Below are positions 1 through 6,104 of a stretch of DNA of 6,157 nt, in pieces (position 1 is the first letter of the stretch; each line of letters begins with the position of its first letter). A program made the position numbers and the translations under genes. The DNA is taken from positions 1 through 6,157 of the forward strand of contig CAAGHT010000018.1 in assembly GCA_900769775.1 (NCBI GenBank). Reading direction: 5' to 3'. This stretch comes from Clostridia bacterium. Its GTDB lineage: Bacteria; Bacillota; Clostridia; Oscillospirales; Acutalibacteraceae. A model generated the notes under the pieces. It did not search any database. It was not told the DNA's origin and saw only the letters and a list, made by a program, of their open reading frames with translations.

Positions 1-1497
1 AAGCCTCAGCAGCTCACCCTTATTGATATGCTCCAGAACTGCATCGATTTCCAGTGTGAGATTATCGAGCGCAGAACTGCCTACGATATGAAAAAGGCGC
101 AGGAGAGAGCCCATATTTTAGAGGCTCTTAATACTGCAATTGACTTTATTGATGAGGTTATAAATATAATCCGTACCTCAAAGACCATCCCCGAATCCAA
201 GGAGAGACTTGCTGAGCGTTTCGGCTTTGACGATGTTCAGACCACTGCAATAGTTCAGATGCAGCTCGGTAAGCTTGCAGGTATGGAAAAGCAGAAGATT
301 GAGGATGAGCTCAAGGAGAAATATGCCTTTATTAAGGAGTGTCAGGAGATTTTAGGCTCTCACGCAAGAGTGCTTGATATCGTTAAGACCGAGGCACTGA
401 ATCTCAGAGATAAATACTCCGACGACAGAAGAACCGAGATTTCTGCCGTTTCGGGCGAGGTTGACATTGAGGACCTTATCCCCGAGGAAGAGTGCGTAAT
501 CACAAAGACCACCGGCGGATATATTAAGCGTCTTCCTGCCGACACCTACTCCGTCCAGAACAGGGGCGGCAGAGGTATCAAGGGAATGACCACCAGAGAA
601 GACGACTTTGTTGAGTCGATGTTCGTTTGTTCATCACACGACTGGATTATGATGTTCACAAACCTTGGCCGTGTATACAGACTTAAGGCTTATGAAATTC
701 CCGAGGGCACAAGAACCTCCAAGGGTATGAATGTGGTTAACATAATACCGCTTATGCCGGATGAGAAGGTTACAAAGATTCTCCCCTGCCCCGAGCTTGA
801 TAACGAGCAGTTTATAGTTATGGGCACCAAGGACGGCGTAATAAAGAGAACCTCTATGGAGGCCTTTAAGAATACGAGAAAAACAGGTATTATTGCAACC
901 GAGCTTGACGAAGGTGATGAGCTTCGCTTTGTAGCACTGACCGTTGGCAAGTCGAGCCTCCTCGTTGCTACCAAGAAGGGCTACGCTATCCGCTTTGATG
1001 AAAACGATGTTCGCCCGATGGGCAGAACTGCAAGAGGTGTCAGAGCAATCAAGCTACGCGATGGCGATGAGGTTGTTTCTATGGCGGCCTGCGATGATGA
1101 GACCGTTCTCCTCACCGTTACCGAGACCGGATACGGCAGAAGAACTGCGGTATCCGACCACAGACTGCAGGCTCGTGGCGGTAAGGGTATTACCAACTAC
1201 CGATGCGAGAAATACGGTGATGTTTGCGCCGTGCTTGCTGTCAGCGAGGATGAGGATATCATTATGATATCTACCGACGGCATTATTATAAGAATTGCCG
1301 CCGCTACAATAAGTATGTTTAACCGCCCCTCAAAGGGTGTTCGCATTATGAAGTTTGGCCAGAACCCTGATGCGAGAGTGTTGTCGGTTGCTACTGCCGC
1401 TCATAGTGACGAAGAGGTTACAGATGTTCCCGATGCGCCCGACGCAGATGCTGCAGAAGCTCCTGCTGATGAGCCCGAGGAGACAACTGAGGAATAA
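1..1497 (+). CDS. gyrA: DNA gyrase subunit A, C-terminal part (5' end outside the window)
   Basis: GyrA is the breakage-reunion subunit of DNA gyrase (A2B2), which introduces negative supercoils in the cytoplasm. The reading frame is open from base 1, so about 498 codons are seen; the N-terminal winged-helix domain and catalytic tyrosine (roughly 340 residues, judged from usual GyrA length) lie upstream. The visible part begins in the coiled-coil region: RRTAYDMKKAQERAHILEAL at 73-132 matches the conserved RRT...RAHILEGL segment of the family. The C-terminal beta-pinwheel follows from about base 480, with repeated blades such as GYIKRLPA, GRVYRLKAYEIPEG and GYGRRTAVSDHRLQARGGKG. The GyrA box, needed for DNA wrapping, is QNRGGRG at 556-576; this favours GyrA over ParC. 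The last 31 residues (1402-1494) contain 14 Asp/Glu, like the acidic regulatory tails of other GyrAs. The C-gate motif is divergent (see findings). A hairpin follows the stop. Identification is very secure. Confidence 0.97.
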   Translation, partial: KPQQLTLIDMLQNCIDFQCEIIERRTAYDMKKAQERAHILEALNTAIDFIDEVINIIRTSKTIPESKERLAERFGFDDVQTTAIVQMQLGKLAGMEKQKIEDELKEKYAFIKECQEILGSHARVLDIVKTEALNLRDKYSDDRRTEISAVSGEVDIEDLIPEEECVITKTTGGYIKRLPADTYSVQNRGGRGIKGMTTREDDFVESMFVCSSHDWIMMFTNLGRVYRLKAYEIPEGTRTSKGMNVVNIIPLMPDEKVTKILPCPELDNEQFIVMGTKDGVIKRTSMEAFKNTRKTGIIATELDEGDELRFVALTVGKSSLLVATKKGYAIRFDENDVRPMGRTARGVRAIKLRDGDEVVSMAACDDETVLLTVTETGYGRRTAVSDHRLQARGGKGITNYRCEKYGDVCAVLAVSEDEDIIMISTDGIIIRIAAATISMFNRPSKGVRIMKFGQNPDARVLSVATAAHSDEEVTDVPDAPDADAAEAPADEPEETTEE

Positions 1498-1505
1498 TTT
1501 TAAAT

Positions 1506-1534
1506 TGCGGAGCCGTTTTTATAGCGGCTCCGTA
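1506..1534 (+). terminator. Hairpin after gyrA, possible weak terminator
   Basis: CGGAGCCG at 1508-1515 pairs perfectly with CGGCTCCG at 1525-1532 across a 9-base loop, and a G-U and a U-A pair extend the stem to 1506/1534. It starts 8 bases after the gyrA stop. The downstream sequence is TATTAAAA, not a run of T, so it is a poor canonical intrinsic terminator. It may stop only part of transcription, or protect the gyrA mRNA 3' end, leaving read-through into the next gene. The hairpin is seen directly; its function is inferred. Confidence 0.6.
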
Positions 1535-1582
1535 TATTAAAATGGAGAAAACTCTCGAAAATAAGAGAAAAAACGAGAAAAC

Positions 1583-1598
1583 GGGAGGAAAATCATTG
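1583..1598 (+). promoter_or_regulatory. Ribosome binding site that fixes a TTG start
   Basis: GGGAGGA at 1583-1589 stands 6 bases before TTG at 1596, which is in frame with the CPBP gene. The upstream in-frame ATG at 1542 has no SD: it is preceded by the right arm of the gyrA hairpin and TATATTAA. TTG at 1596 is therefore preferred. Confidence 0.8.
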
Positions 1599-2591
1599 AA
1601 TAACGATTTCGTTGACAAATATGTTCTCGCAGAAAATACAATCATTACCGAAAAGCGCCAAATAAAGCAAAGGGCAATGTTTATAGGACTAGCTCTGCTT
1701 GTTGCCCTTGCGGCACAGCTTTTCTGGTCGCTTCTTTATTTTAATATAATGAGGCTTTTTGGCTTTGATACCGAGGCGGCAACCGAAATTGCGAGACAAC
1801 CGATAGTAGGACAGCTTATAAATCAGATATTATCTGTTATTTGCTTCACATTCCCATTTCTTATAGTAGCAAATGGATGCGGACTGAAGCTCGGTGAGAT
1901 TGCCAGCTATAAAAAGCCCGAAAAGGAGCATATGCTCCCGATAATTTTTATAAGTATTTCGTTTTTCGCCTTTGCCAATATTGCAAGCTCGGTATTTTTA
2001 AATCTGCTAGCATACTTCGGCATAAACGCTACCTCTCCGCCCGTTACCGAGGCTGAGGGCGTTTTCGGCTTTATAGTTACCTTTGTTGGTGCCGCGATTA
2101 TCGCGCCGCTGACTGAGGAGTTTGCCATTCGCGGTGTTGTGCTCGGCTCTCTTCGTAAATACGGAGATGGCTTTGCAATACTCACCTCGGCTCTTCTCTT
2201 CGGACTTATGCACGGAAACTTTGCTCAGATACCCTTTGCATTTGTTGTTGGTGTAGCACTCGGCTTTGCCGTTGTCAAGACGGGCTCTGTCTGGACGGGC
2301 GTCATAATTCATTTTATAAATAATGCGGCTGCAGTTATTCTCGACACCGCTACAAAAAATCTGCCGATGAGCATTAAGCTTATGGCAAATTCGGGATATT
2401 TTGCCCTTTGCTGTATCTGCCTCTTTATAGGTATACTGCTTTTAAAGGGCAAGACAAAGGAAATGGTTAAGCTATCTTCGGGAGAATGCGAGCTTCCCGC
2501 AAAAAAAGTGGCATCTCAGTTCTTCTCAAGCCCCTTTATAATCGTATACATTGTTCTTATTGTGTTTAACGCTCTTGGTAAAGCAGCATGA
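1596..2591 (+). CDS. CPBP-family intramembrane protease homologue
   Basis: This is a 331-residue polytopic membrane protein of the CPBP family (the Abi/CAAX-protease-and-bacteriocin-processing group, ABC1 glutamic-type proteases). Characterised members cleave prenylated substrates or are linked to bacteriocin self-immunity; the substrate here is unknown. The family motifs are present in order: PLTEEFAIRG with E174, E175 and R179 (EExxxR); FGLMHGN with H206; and HFINN at 239-243 with H239 and N243. The motif core, about residues 155-245, is hydrophobic. Extra helices lie at about 28-55, 75-95, 110-135, 265-285 and 310-327, giving some 8 segments. A soluble charged stretch of about 25 residues precedes the first helix. 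The TTG start is chosen for its GGGAGGA SD; starting at ATG 1542 would add 18 lysine-rich residues with no SD. The stop is 1 base from a parS site and 28 bases before tadA. No bacteriocin gene is visible nearby, so a housekeeping or envelope role is as likely as immunity. Confidence 0.88.
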   Translation: MNNDFVDKYVLAENTIITEKRQIKQRAMFIGLALLVALAAQLFWSLLYFNIMRLFGFDTEAATEIARQPIVGQLINQILSVICFTFPFLIVANGCGLKLGEIASYKKPEKEHMLPIIFISISFFAFANIASSVFLNLLAYFGINATSPPVTEAEGVFGFIVTFVGAAIIAPLTEEFAIRGVVLGSLRKYGDGFAILTSALLFGLMHGNFAQIPFAFVVGVALGFAVVKTGSVWTGVIIHFINNAAAVILDTATKNLPMSIKLMANSGYFALCCICLFIGILLLKGKTKEMVKLSSGECELPAKKVASQFFSSPFIIVYIVLIVFNALGKAA

Positions 2592-2592
2592 T

Positions 2593-2608
2593 TGTTTCAC
2601 GTGAAACA
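2593..2608. promoter_or_regulatory. parS: parS site 1 (ParB/Spo0J binding)
   Basis: TGTTTCACGTGAAACA is a perfect 16-bp palindrome, extended to 18 bp by T2592/A2609. It matches the bacterial chromosomal parS consensus TGTTNCACGTGAAACA at every position. ParB (Spo0J) loads at such sites as a CTP-dependent clamp, spreads along DNA and recruits SMC to organise and segregate the origin region. It lies in the 28-bp gap between the CPBP gene and tadA, and its last base touches the AAAGGAG SD of tadA. Confidence 0.93.
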
Positions 2609-2619
2609 AAGGAGAATTT

Positions 2620-3069
2620 ATGGATAAAATGTTTATGACAGAAGCCTTATCCCTTGCAAAGAGTGCCTCGGAGAAGGGCGATGTGCCGGTTGGAGCAGTT
2701 GTTGTCAAGAACGGCGAAATAATCGGCAGAGGTCTCAATTTGCGTGAAGCAGAGCACGACGCAACGGCTCATGCAGAGGTTGTTGCAATCAGAGAGGCAT
2801 GCAAAAAGCTTAATAGCTGGCACCTTGATGATTGCGAGCTTTATGTTACTCTTGAGCCTTGTCCTATGTGCGCCGGCGCAATTATAAATTCAAGAATAAA
2901 AACGGTTGTGTTTGGAGCCTTTGATAAAAAGGCAGGCTCTGCGTCACGCGAGTCGGTTATCGACCTTTTTTCACTCGGTTACAATCACAAGCCCGAGGTT
3001 TATTGCGGTATTTGTGAAAAAGAGGCAGCCGAGCTGCTTACACGCTTTTTTGAGGAGAAACGACTATAA
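2620..3069 (+). CDS. tadA: tRNA-specific adenosine deaminase TadA
   Basis: This zinc enzyme deaminates A34 to inosine in the anticodon wobble position of tRNA-Arg(ACG), letting it read CGU, CGC and CGA. The 149 residues are a normal length for a Gram-positive TadA. The cytidine/deoxycytidylate deaminase fold is clear: GDVPVGAVVV at 20-29; N40, equivalent to the conserved active-site Asn; HAE at 51-53, with zinc ligand H51 and proton-shuttle E53; and PCPMC at 80-84, with zinc ligands C81 and C84. The segment FGAFDKKAGSASRESVIDLF (about 110-129) is typical of TadA rather than cytidine or guanine deaminases. The start is ATG with AAAGGAG 5 bases upstream. The gene lies between the CPBP gene and the YczE-like gene; its TAA overlaps the next ATG by 1 base (TAATG), suggesting translational coupling. 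Confidence 0.95.
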   Translation: MDKMFMTEALSLAKSASEKGDVPVGAVVVKNGEIIGRGLNLREAEHDATAHAEVVAIREACKKLNSWHLDDCELYVTLEPCPMCAGAIINSRIKTVVFGAFDKKAGSASRESVIDLFSLGYNHKPEVYCGICEKEAAELLTRFFEEKRL

Positions 3070-3752
3070 TGAAGAAAATCAACAAAATGAACGAGGCTTT
3101 TTGGCTCCTCGGCAACATATTTTGCGCAATAGGAATTGCGCTTTGCACGAAATCGGGACTCGGGCTTTCTATGATTGCGGCGCCACCGTTTATACTGAAT
3201 CAGTTTTTGGTGCAGTTTTCGCCCTTCTTCACACAGGGCGCTTGCGAATATATCTTACAGGCCTTTCTGCTTATTGTAATGTGCCTTATAACGGGCAAAT
3301 TCAGATTTAAATACCTTTTATCCTTTGTGACGGCCTTTATTTTCGGCAATATGGTCGACCTTGCACTCTTCATCTGCGGCGGTCAGGCTCTTTATGCAAC
3401 TCTGGCCATGAGAATATTCGCCTTTGCGCTCGGAGAGATTTTGATTTCGCTTGCAATTGCCTGCTATTTCAGAACGAGTCTTCCGCTTTGTGTTTACGAG
3501 CTTTTTGTTGTGGCGGTGGCCGACAGATTTAAAGCATCGTCTCACAAGATAAAGATGATTTTCGACTATTCTATGCTTGCGCTCTCGCTTGCCTTGTCGC
3601 TGGTGCTTTTCAGAGGCCTTGTCGGTGTCGGCATAGGAACAGTGATTCTTACCATCATAAACTCGCACCTCATAAAGCTTTGGGGTAAAGTGCTTGATAA
3701 GCTATTCGGCTCCGAGCCTGCCTTTCCGAGATTAGTAAAAGTATTAAAATAG
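3069..3752 (+). CDS. YczE/YyaS/YitT-like integral membrane protein
   Basis: This is a 227-residue very hydrophobic protein with about five or six membrane segments (roughly residues 10-30, 57-77, 80-102, 108-133, 135-155 and 165-200). The N-terminal pattern GNIFCAIGIALCTKSGLGLS, a helix running into a short Gly-rich LGLS turn and then a Pro-containing segment, resembles the YczE/YyaS/YitT-like family of Firmicutes membrane proteins, whose biochemical role is not established. I recognise the family by pattern only and assign no substrate. The start ATG overlaps the tadA stop. The SD is GAGGAG at 3052-3057, inside the tadA 3' end, with a longish 11-base spacing, so coupling to tadA translation probably helps. 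It looks like the last gene of a CPBP-tadA-YczE unit, since a parS site and a terminator follow. Confidence 0.75.
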   Translation: MKKINKMNEAFWLLGNIFCAIGIALCTKSGLGLSMIAAPPFILNQFLVQFSPFFTQGACEYILQAFLLIVMCLITGKFRFKYLLSFVTAFIFGNMVDLALFICGGQALYATLAMRIFAFALGEILISLAIACYFRTSLPLCVYELFVVAVADRFKASSHKIKMIFDYSMLALSLALSLVLFRGLVGVGIGTVILTIINSHLIKLWGKVLDKLFGSEPAFPRLVKVLK

Positions 3753-3754
3753 AA

Positions 3755-3770
3755 TGTTTCACGTGAAACA
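3755..3770. promoter_or_regulatory. parS: parS site 2 (ParB/Spo0J binding)
   Basis: This is a second perfect copy of TGTTTCACGTGAAACA, with an A-T pair extending it to 18 bp (3754-3771). It lies 2 bases after the stop of the YczE-like gene and 10 bases before the terminator stem, 1162 bp from site 1. Two identical 16-mers so close together are not a chance event and mark the window as origin-proximal. Confidence 0.93.
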
Positions 3771-3780
3771 TAATAAAAGA

Positions 3781-3825
3781 CCCTTCGTCCGCATATAATT
3801 CTTTGCAAGGACGGAGGGCTTTTTT
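3781..3825 (+). terminator. Intrinsic terminator ending the CPBP-tadA-YczE unit
   Basis: CCCTTCGTCC at 3781-3790 pairs along its full length (10 pairs, one G-U) with GGACGGAGGG at 3809-3818. C and then TTTTTT (3820-3825) follow, a classic Rho-independent terminator. Its 18-base loop is long and contains TATAAT. The 3' arm also holds the GGAGGG SD of the next gene, and the T-run is the SD-to-ATG spacer. A T-rich run (TCTTTTATTA) also follows the stem on the minus strand, so it could act in both directions. Confidence 0.85.
3794..3799 (+). promoter_or_regulatory. Candidate -10 box for the flippase gene, inside the terminator loop
   Basis: A perfect TATAAT sits in the loop of the terminator. 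The position 17 bases upstream (3771-3776) reads TAATAA, a poor -35, and there is no TG extended -10. Transcription would start near 3806, just before the GGACGGAGGG arm, giving a leader of about 20 bases with the SD but no 5' stem arm. The -10 match is seen; promoter activity is inferred. Confidence 0.45.
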
Positions 3826-3828
3826 ATG
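3813..3828 (+). promoter_or_regulatory. Flippase ribosome binding site embedded in the terminator
   Basis: GGAGGG at 3813-3818 is 7 bases before ATG 3826. These bases are also the base of the terminator's 3' arm and would be paired with CCCTTC (3781-3786) in any transcript coming from upstream. Confidence 0.7.
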
Positions 3829-5325
3829 GGAAAAGGACGGGTAATATTTTTAAAGAACGCAATGCTTCTGACTGCAACAAGTCTGCTGCTTCGGTTTGTT
3901 GGGATGATATTCCGCGTCTGGCTCGCAACGGCGGTTGGTGCCGAGGGGATGGGACTTTATCAGCAGATATTTTCAGTATATGCTCTCGTGTCGGTGTTTG
4001 CTTCTTCGGGCGTAGGGCTTGCGGTAACTAGGCTTATAAGCGAGGAGCTGACCTTAGGGTGTCGGCGCGGAGTTAGCATGATAATAGGGAGAAGTGTCAC
4101 CTTAACTGTTGGCGTTGCACTACTTTCAAGCGCACTTGTATATATAGGAGCAAAACCTATTGCGGTTTACATAATGTCGGACGAGAGAGCCGCTGTATCC
4201 TTAAAGCTTATGTGCCTTTCTTTACCATTTATGGGTGTATCGGCGGTGCTAAAAGGCTACTTCTTTGCGCGCAAAAAGGCATTTCCCGGCTCATCCTCAC
4301 AGATACTCGAGCAAACGGTCAGAATAGTCTTTATTTTAACGGCATTTAAAGGCGGAATTTCGGGTGTCGAGGACGGGTGCGCCACCGTTTTGTTCGGAGA
4401 TGCCGTTGCAGAGCTTTCTTCAGCACTTTATCTTTTTGTCTTTTATCTTTTCGACCGAAAAAAGACGGCCGCGCTCAGGGGTCGAGAGCGGCCGCCCTAT
4501 AAAATTTCGAGGGAGCTTCTCAGAATAGTCTGTCCGATAGCAGGAGGCAGATATTTAAATTCTCTGCTTCGCACAATCGAGAATATTCTTGTGCCGCGCG
4601 GCTTTATAAAATTTGGGCTCAGCCGAGAGGCAGCATTATCAAGCTTCGGTATGATAAAGGGTATGGCACTGCCTTTGCTGCTCTTTCCCGCAGGGCTTTT
4701 ATCCTCGGTAACAAGCCTCTTAGTGCCCGAAATGAGCGAGGCTGCGGCGGCAGGACAAAGGGGGAGAATCCGGTATGCCGCAGAGCGCAGCATAACAATC
4801 ACCTTTCTTTCCTCGATACCCTTTGCCGTTCTTTTCTTCTTTGCGGCAGATCCGCTAAGCCGGCTGATTTACGCCGAGAATGGGGTAGGCGAAACGGTGC
4901 GAGCCCTTGCTCCTCTCGTGCCGCTTATGTATATAGATTCGGTGTCGGACGCTCTGCTGAAGGCTCTCGACAAGCAAATGATAACCTTCCGCCATACGAT
5001 ACTCGATTCTCTCGGCAGAATTGCGACGGTTTTAGCCTTTTTGCCATTTTTCGGGATGACAGGCTTTATAGTTATAATGTATGGGAGCAACCTCTTTACC
5101 TCGCTTTTAAATCTCGGGTCTCTCATAAAGGCAACGGGAGCAAAAATAAAAATGGTTGAAAGTATAATTTTACCTCTTCTGGCGGCTTTAATCGGGGGAC
5201 TGCTCTCAAGCCTTATATTATCCTATACAAATGCGTCGGGCGTGGTTTACATAATGTTTGTTGCACTCGGAATAGCCGCCCTCTATCTGCCCGCATTCCG
5301 CAGTGCGGCAAGGTCGCTCAGATAG
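3826..5325 (+). CDS. SpoVB/MurJ-like lipid-linked saccharide flippase (MOP superfamily)
   Basis: This is a 499-residue integral membrane protein with about 14 hydrophobic segments, the size and layout of the SpoVB-type polysaccharide transporters in the MVF/MOP superfamily. Such proteins move lipid-linked saccharides, including peptidoglycan or cortex precursors, from the inner to the outer leaflet. Family-like features are the N-terminal FLKNAMLLTATSLLLRFVGM, then AEGMGLYQ (about residues 39-46), a central basic cytoplasmic loop FDRKKTAALRGRERPPYKIS (about 209-228) separating two seven-helix halves, and LFPAGLLSSVTSLLVPEMSE (about 288-307), all as in SpoVB-like proteins. Whether it serves vegetative wall, sporulation cortex or capsule cannot be decided from sequence; no other sporulation gene is visible. 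The ATG at 3826 is supported by GGAGGG 7 bases upstream, although that SD lies in the terminator arm. Another gene starts 63 bases after the stop with its own promoter. Confidence 0.87.
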   Translation: MGKGRVIFLKNAMLLTATSLLLRFVGMIFRVWLATAVGAEGMGLYQQIFSVYALVSVFASSGVGLAVTRLISEELTLGCRRGVSMIIGRSVTLTVGVALLSSALVYIGAKPIAVYIMSDERAAVSLKLMCLSLPFMGVSAVLKGYFFARKKAFPGSSSQILEQTVRIVFILTAFKGGISGVEDGCATVLFGDAVAELSSALYLFVFYLFDRKKTAALRGRERPPYKISRELLRIVCPIAGGRYLNSLLRTIENILVPRGFIKFGLSREAALSSFGMIKGMALPLLLFPAGLLSSVTSLLVPEMSEAAAAGQRGRIRYAAERSITITFLSSIPFAVLFFFAADPLSRLIYAENGVGETVRALAPLVPLMYIDSVSDALLKALDKQMITFRHTILDSLGRIATVLAFLPFFGMTGFIVIMYGSNLFTSLLNLGSLIKATGAKIKMVESIILPLLAALIGGLLSSLILSYTNASGVVYIMFVALGIAALYLPAFRSAARSLR

Positions 5326-5329
5326 TCTC

Positions 5330-5358
5330 TTGAAAAGGGGAGCCTCCTATGCTATAAT
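5330..5358 (+). promoter_or_regulatory. Near-consensus sigma-A-type promoter with extended -10
   Basis: TTGAAA (5330-5335), a 17-base spacer and TATAAT (5353-5358), with TG one base before the -10 box (extended -10). Five of six -35 bases and all -10 bases match consensus. It lies just after the flippase stop (5323-5325), predicts a start near 5365 and a leader of about 24 bases, and drives the gene at 5389. The spacer carries CCTCCTATG, shared with the promoter at 6105. Confidence 0.88.
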
Positions 5359-5388
5359 TAGTACAGAAGAAGTCACAGGGGTGCTTTT

Positions 5389-6063
5389 ATGTCAAATATA
5401 CTATTCGCCAATAAACGCAAAAACCTTTTCTTTTTGATAACGGCGGCAATTTTTTTGGTTTTAGAATTTTTAATAGAGTTCAAGGGTGTATTTAGGAATG
5501 TAGACCACCCGCATTTATTACGATTGTTCTTTGCCGAATTGGAGCTTTATATAGAATCAAATGCAACGACACTTGCAGTAGTGCTTTGCATTTTGCTTTT
5601 TACTTGTGGGGAGCGGTTAAAAGACGTACTTCTAATTGTGTGCTGTGGCCTTTCGGTAGCTAATGCCACCCTTCAACTAAAAGGGTACATTTGGGGATTT
5701 AATTTTGTGATCAGCAACGGAACAAATGCGCAGAATCAAACATATCTAATCTTTTTATTCGTTATTACGATAATTTCTTTCTTGGCGGTGCTTGCTCGGT
5801 TTATAGGAGCTCTTCTCAGGGAAAGGGGAGTTCGCCTTTTTAGCATAGGCTGTGCCGTTTCTGCCGTAGCAATTATTATTACATTTGTAACCGAGATCGT
5901 ATATACGACATACATATATAAGGCGAACTTGATAGAAGTTGTCGCGATTTCAGAGACCACCGCGATATCGGAAATTTTGAGAATTATGCTTTTAACAGGG
6001 CTTTTTCTTATGAGCTTAAATAAGCCCTCAAAAGCAGAATCTGAGACAGAAACAGAAGAATAA
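5389..6063 (+). CDS. Hypothetical six-helix membrane protein
   Basis: I do not recognise the family. The 224-residue product has about six hydrophobic segments (near residues 12-31, 58-73, 78-96, 118-138, 148-172 and 193-209). A long non-membrane stretch of about 25 residues lies between the first two. The N-terminus is short and basic (NKRKN), and the C-terminus is soluble and acidic (ending KAESETETEE), so both ends are probably cytoplasmic by the positive-inside rule. No catalytic motif, nucleotide-binding site or transporter signature is evident. The ATG is supported by AGGGGTG at 5377-5383, 5 bases upstream, and by the strong promoter at 5330. To the eye its base composition is more AT-rich than that of the flippase gene. 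It appears to be a single-gene transcription unit, since another promoter begins 42 bases after its stop. It is real by start signals, length and membrane topology; its function is unknown. Confidence 0.8.
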   Translation: MSNILFANKRKNLFFLITAAIFLVLEFLIEFKGVFRNVDHPHLLRLFFAELELYIESNATTLAVVLCILLFTCGERLKDVLLIVCCGLSVANATLQLKGYIWGFNFVISNGTNAQNQTYLIFLFVITIISFLAVLARFIGALLRERGVRLFSIGCAVSAVAIIITFVTEIVYTTYIYKANLIEVVAISETTAISEILRIMLLTGLFLMSLNKPSKAESETETEE

Positions 6064-6104
6064 AAAACCTCACGGAGCTGAACAAGTCCAGTAAAAACGG
6101 ACAA

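Noticed and set aside
944..1267. 107-codon + strand frame overlapping gyrA
   Set aside because: It lies wholly within gyrA in another frame, has no SD, and its translation resembles no known protein; a shadow of the real gene.
1542..1595. N-terminal extension of the CPBP protein from ATG 1542
   Set aside because: It has no SD, and the upstream bases are the gyrA hairpin arm; TTG 1596 has a strong, well-spaced SD.
2593..3770. The two identical 16-mers as ends of a mobile element carrying tadA and the YczE-like gene
   Set aside because: The repeat is exactly the parS consensus, is itself palindromic, and the enclosed genes include a housekeeping enzyme and no transposase or integrase.
4466..4494. 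GC-rich inverted repeat CGGCCGC / GCGGCCG inside the flippase gene
   Set aside because: It falls in codons for the basic Arg/Lys-rich cytoplasmic loop and has no T-run or SD nearby; most likely a coding by-product, possibly only slowing translation.
5297..5307. CCGCA-G-TGCGG mini-palindrome at the end of the flippase gene as a terminator
   Set aside because: A one-base loop cannot form a normal hairpin, it is inside the coding region, and no T-run follows.
6086..6102. GTCC...GGAC as a terminator after the last full gene
   Set aside because: Only four pairs with a nine-base loop and no T-run; too weak to call.
5736..6104. 122-codon minus-strand frame opposite the last hypothetical gene
   Set aside because: It is antisense to a hydrophobic coding frame that has a clear promoter and SD, and no minus-strand start signals are seen.
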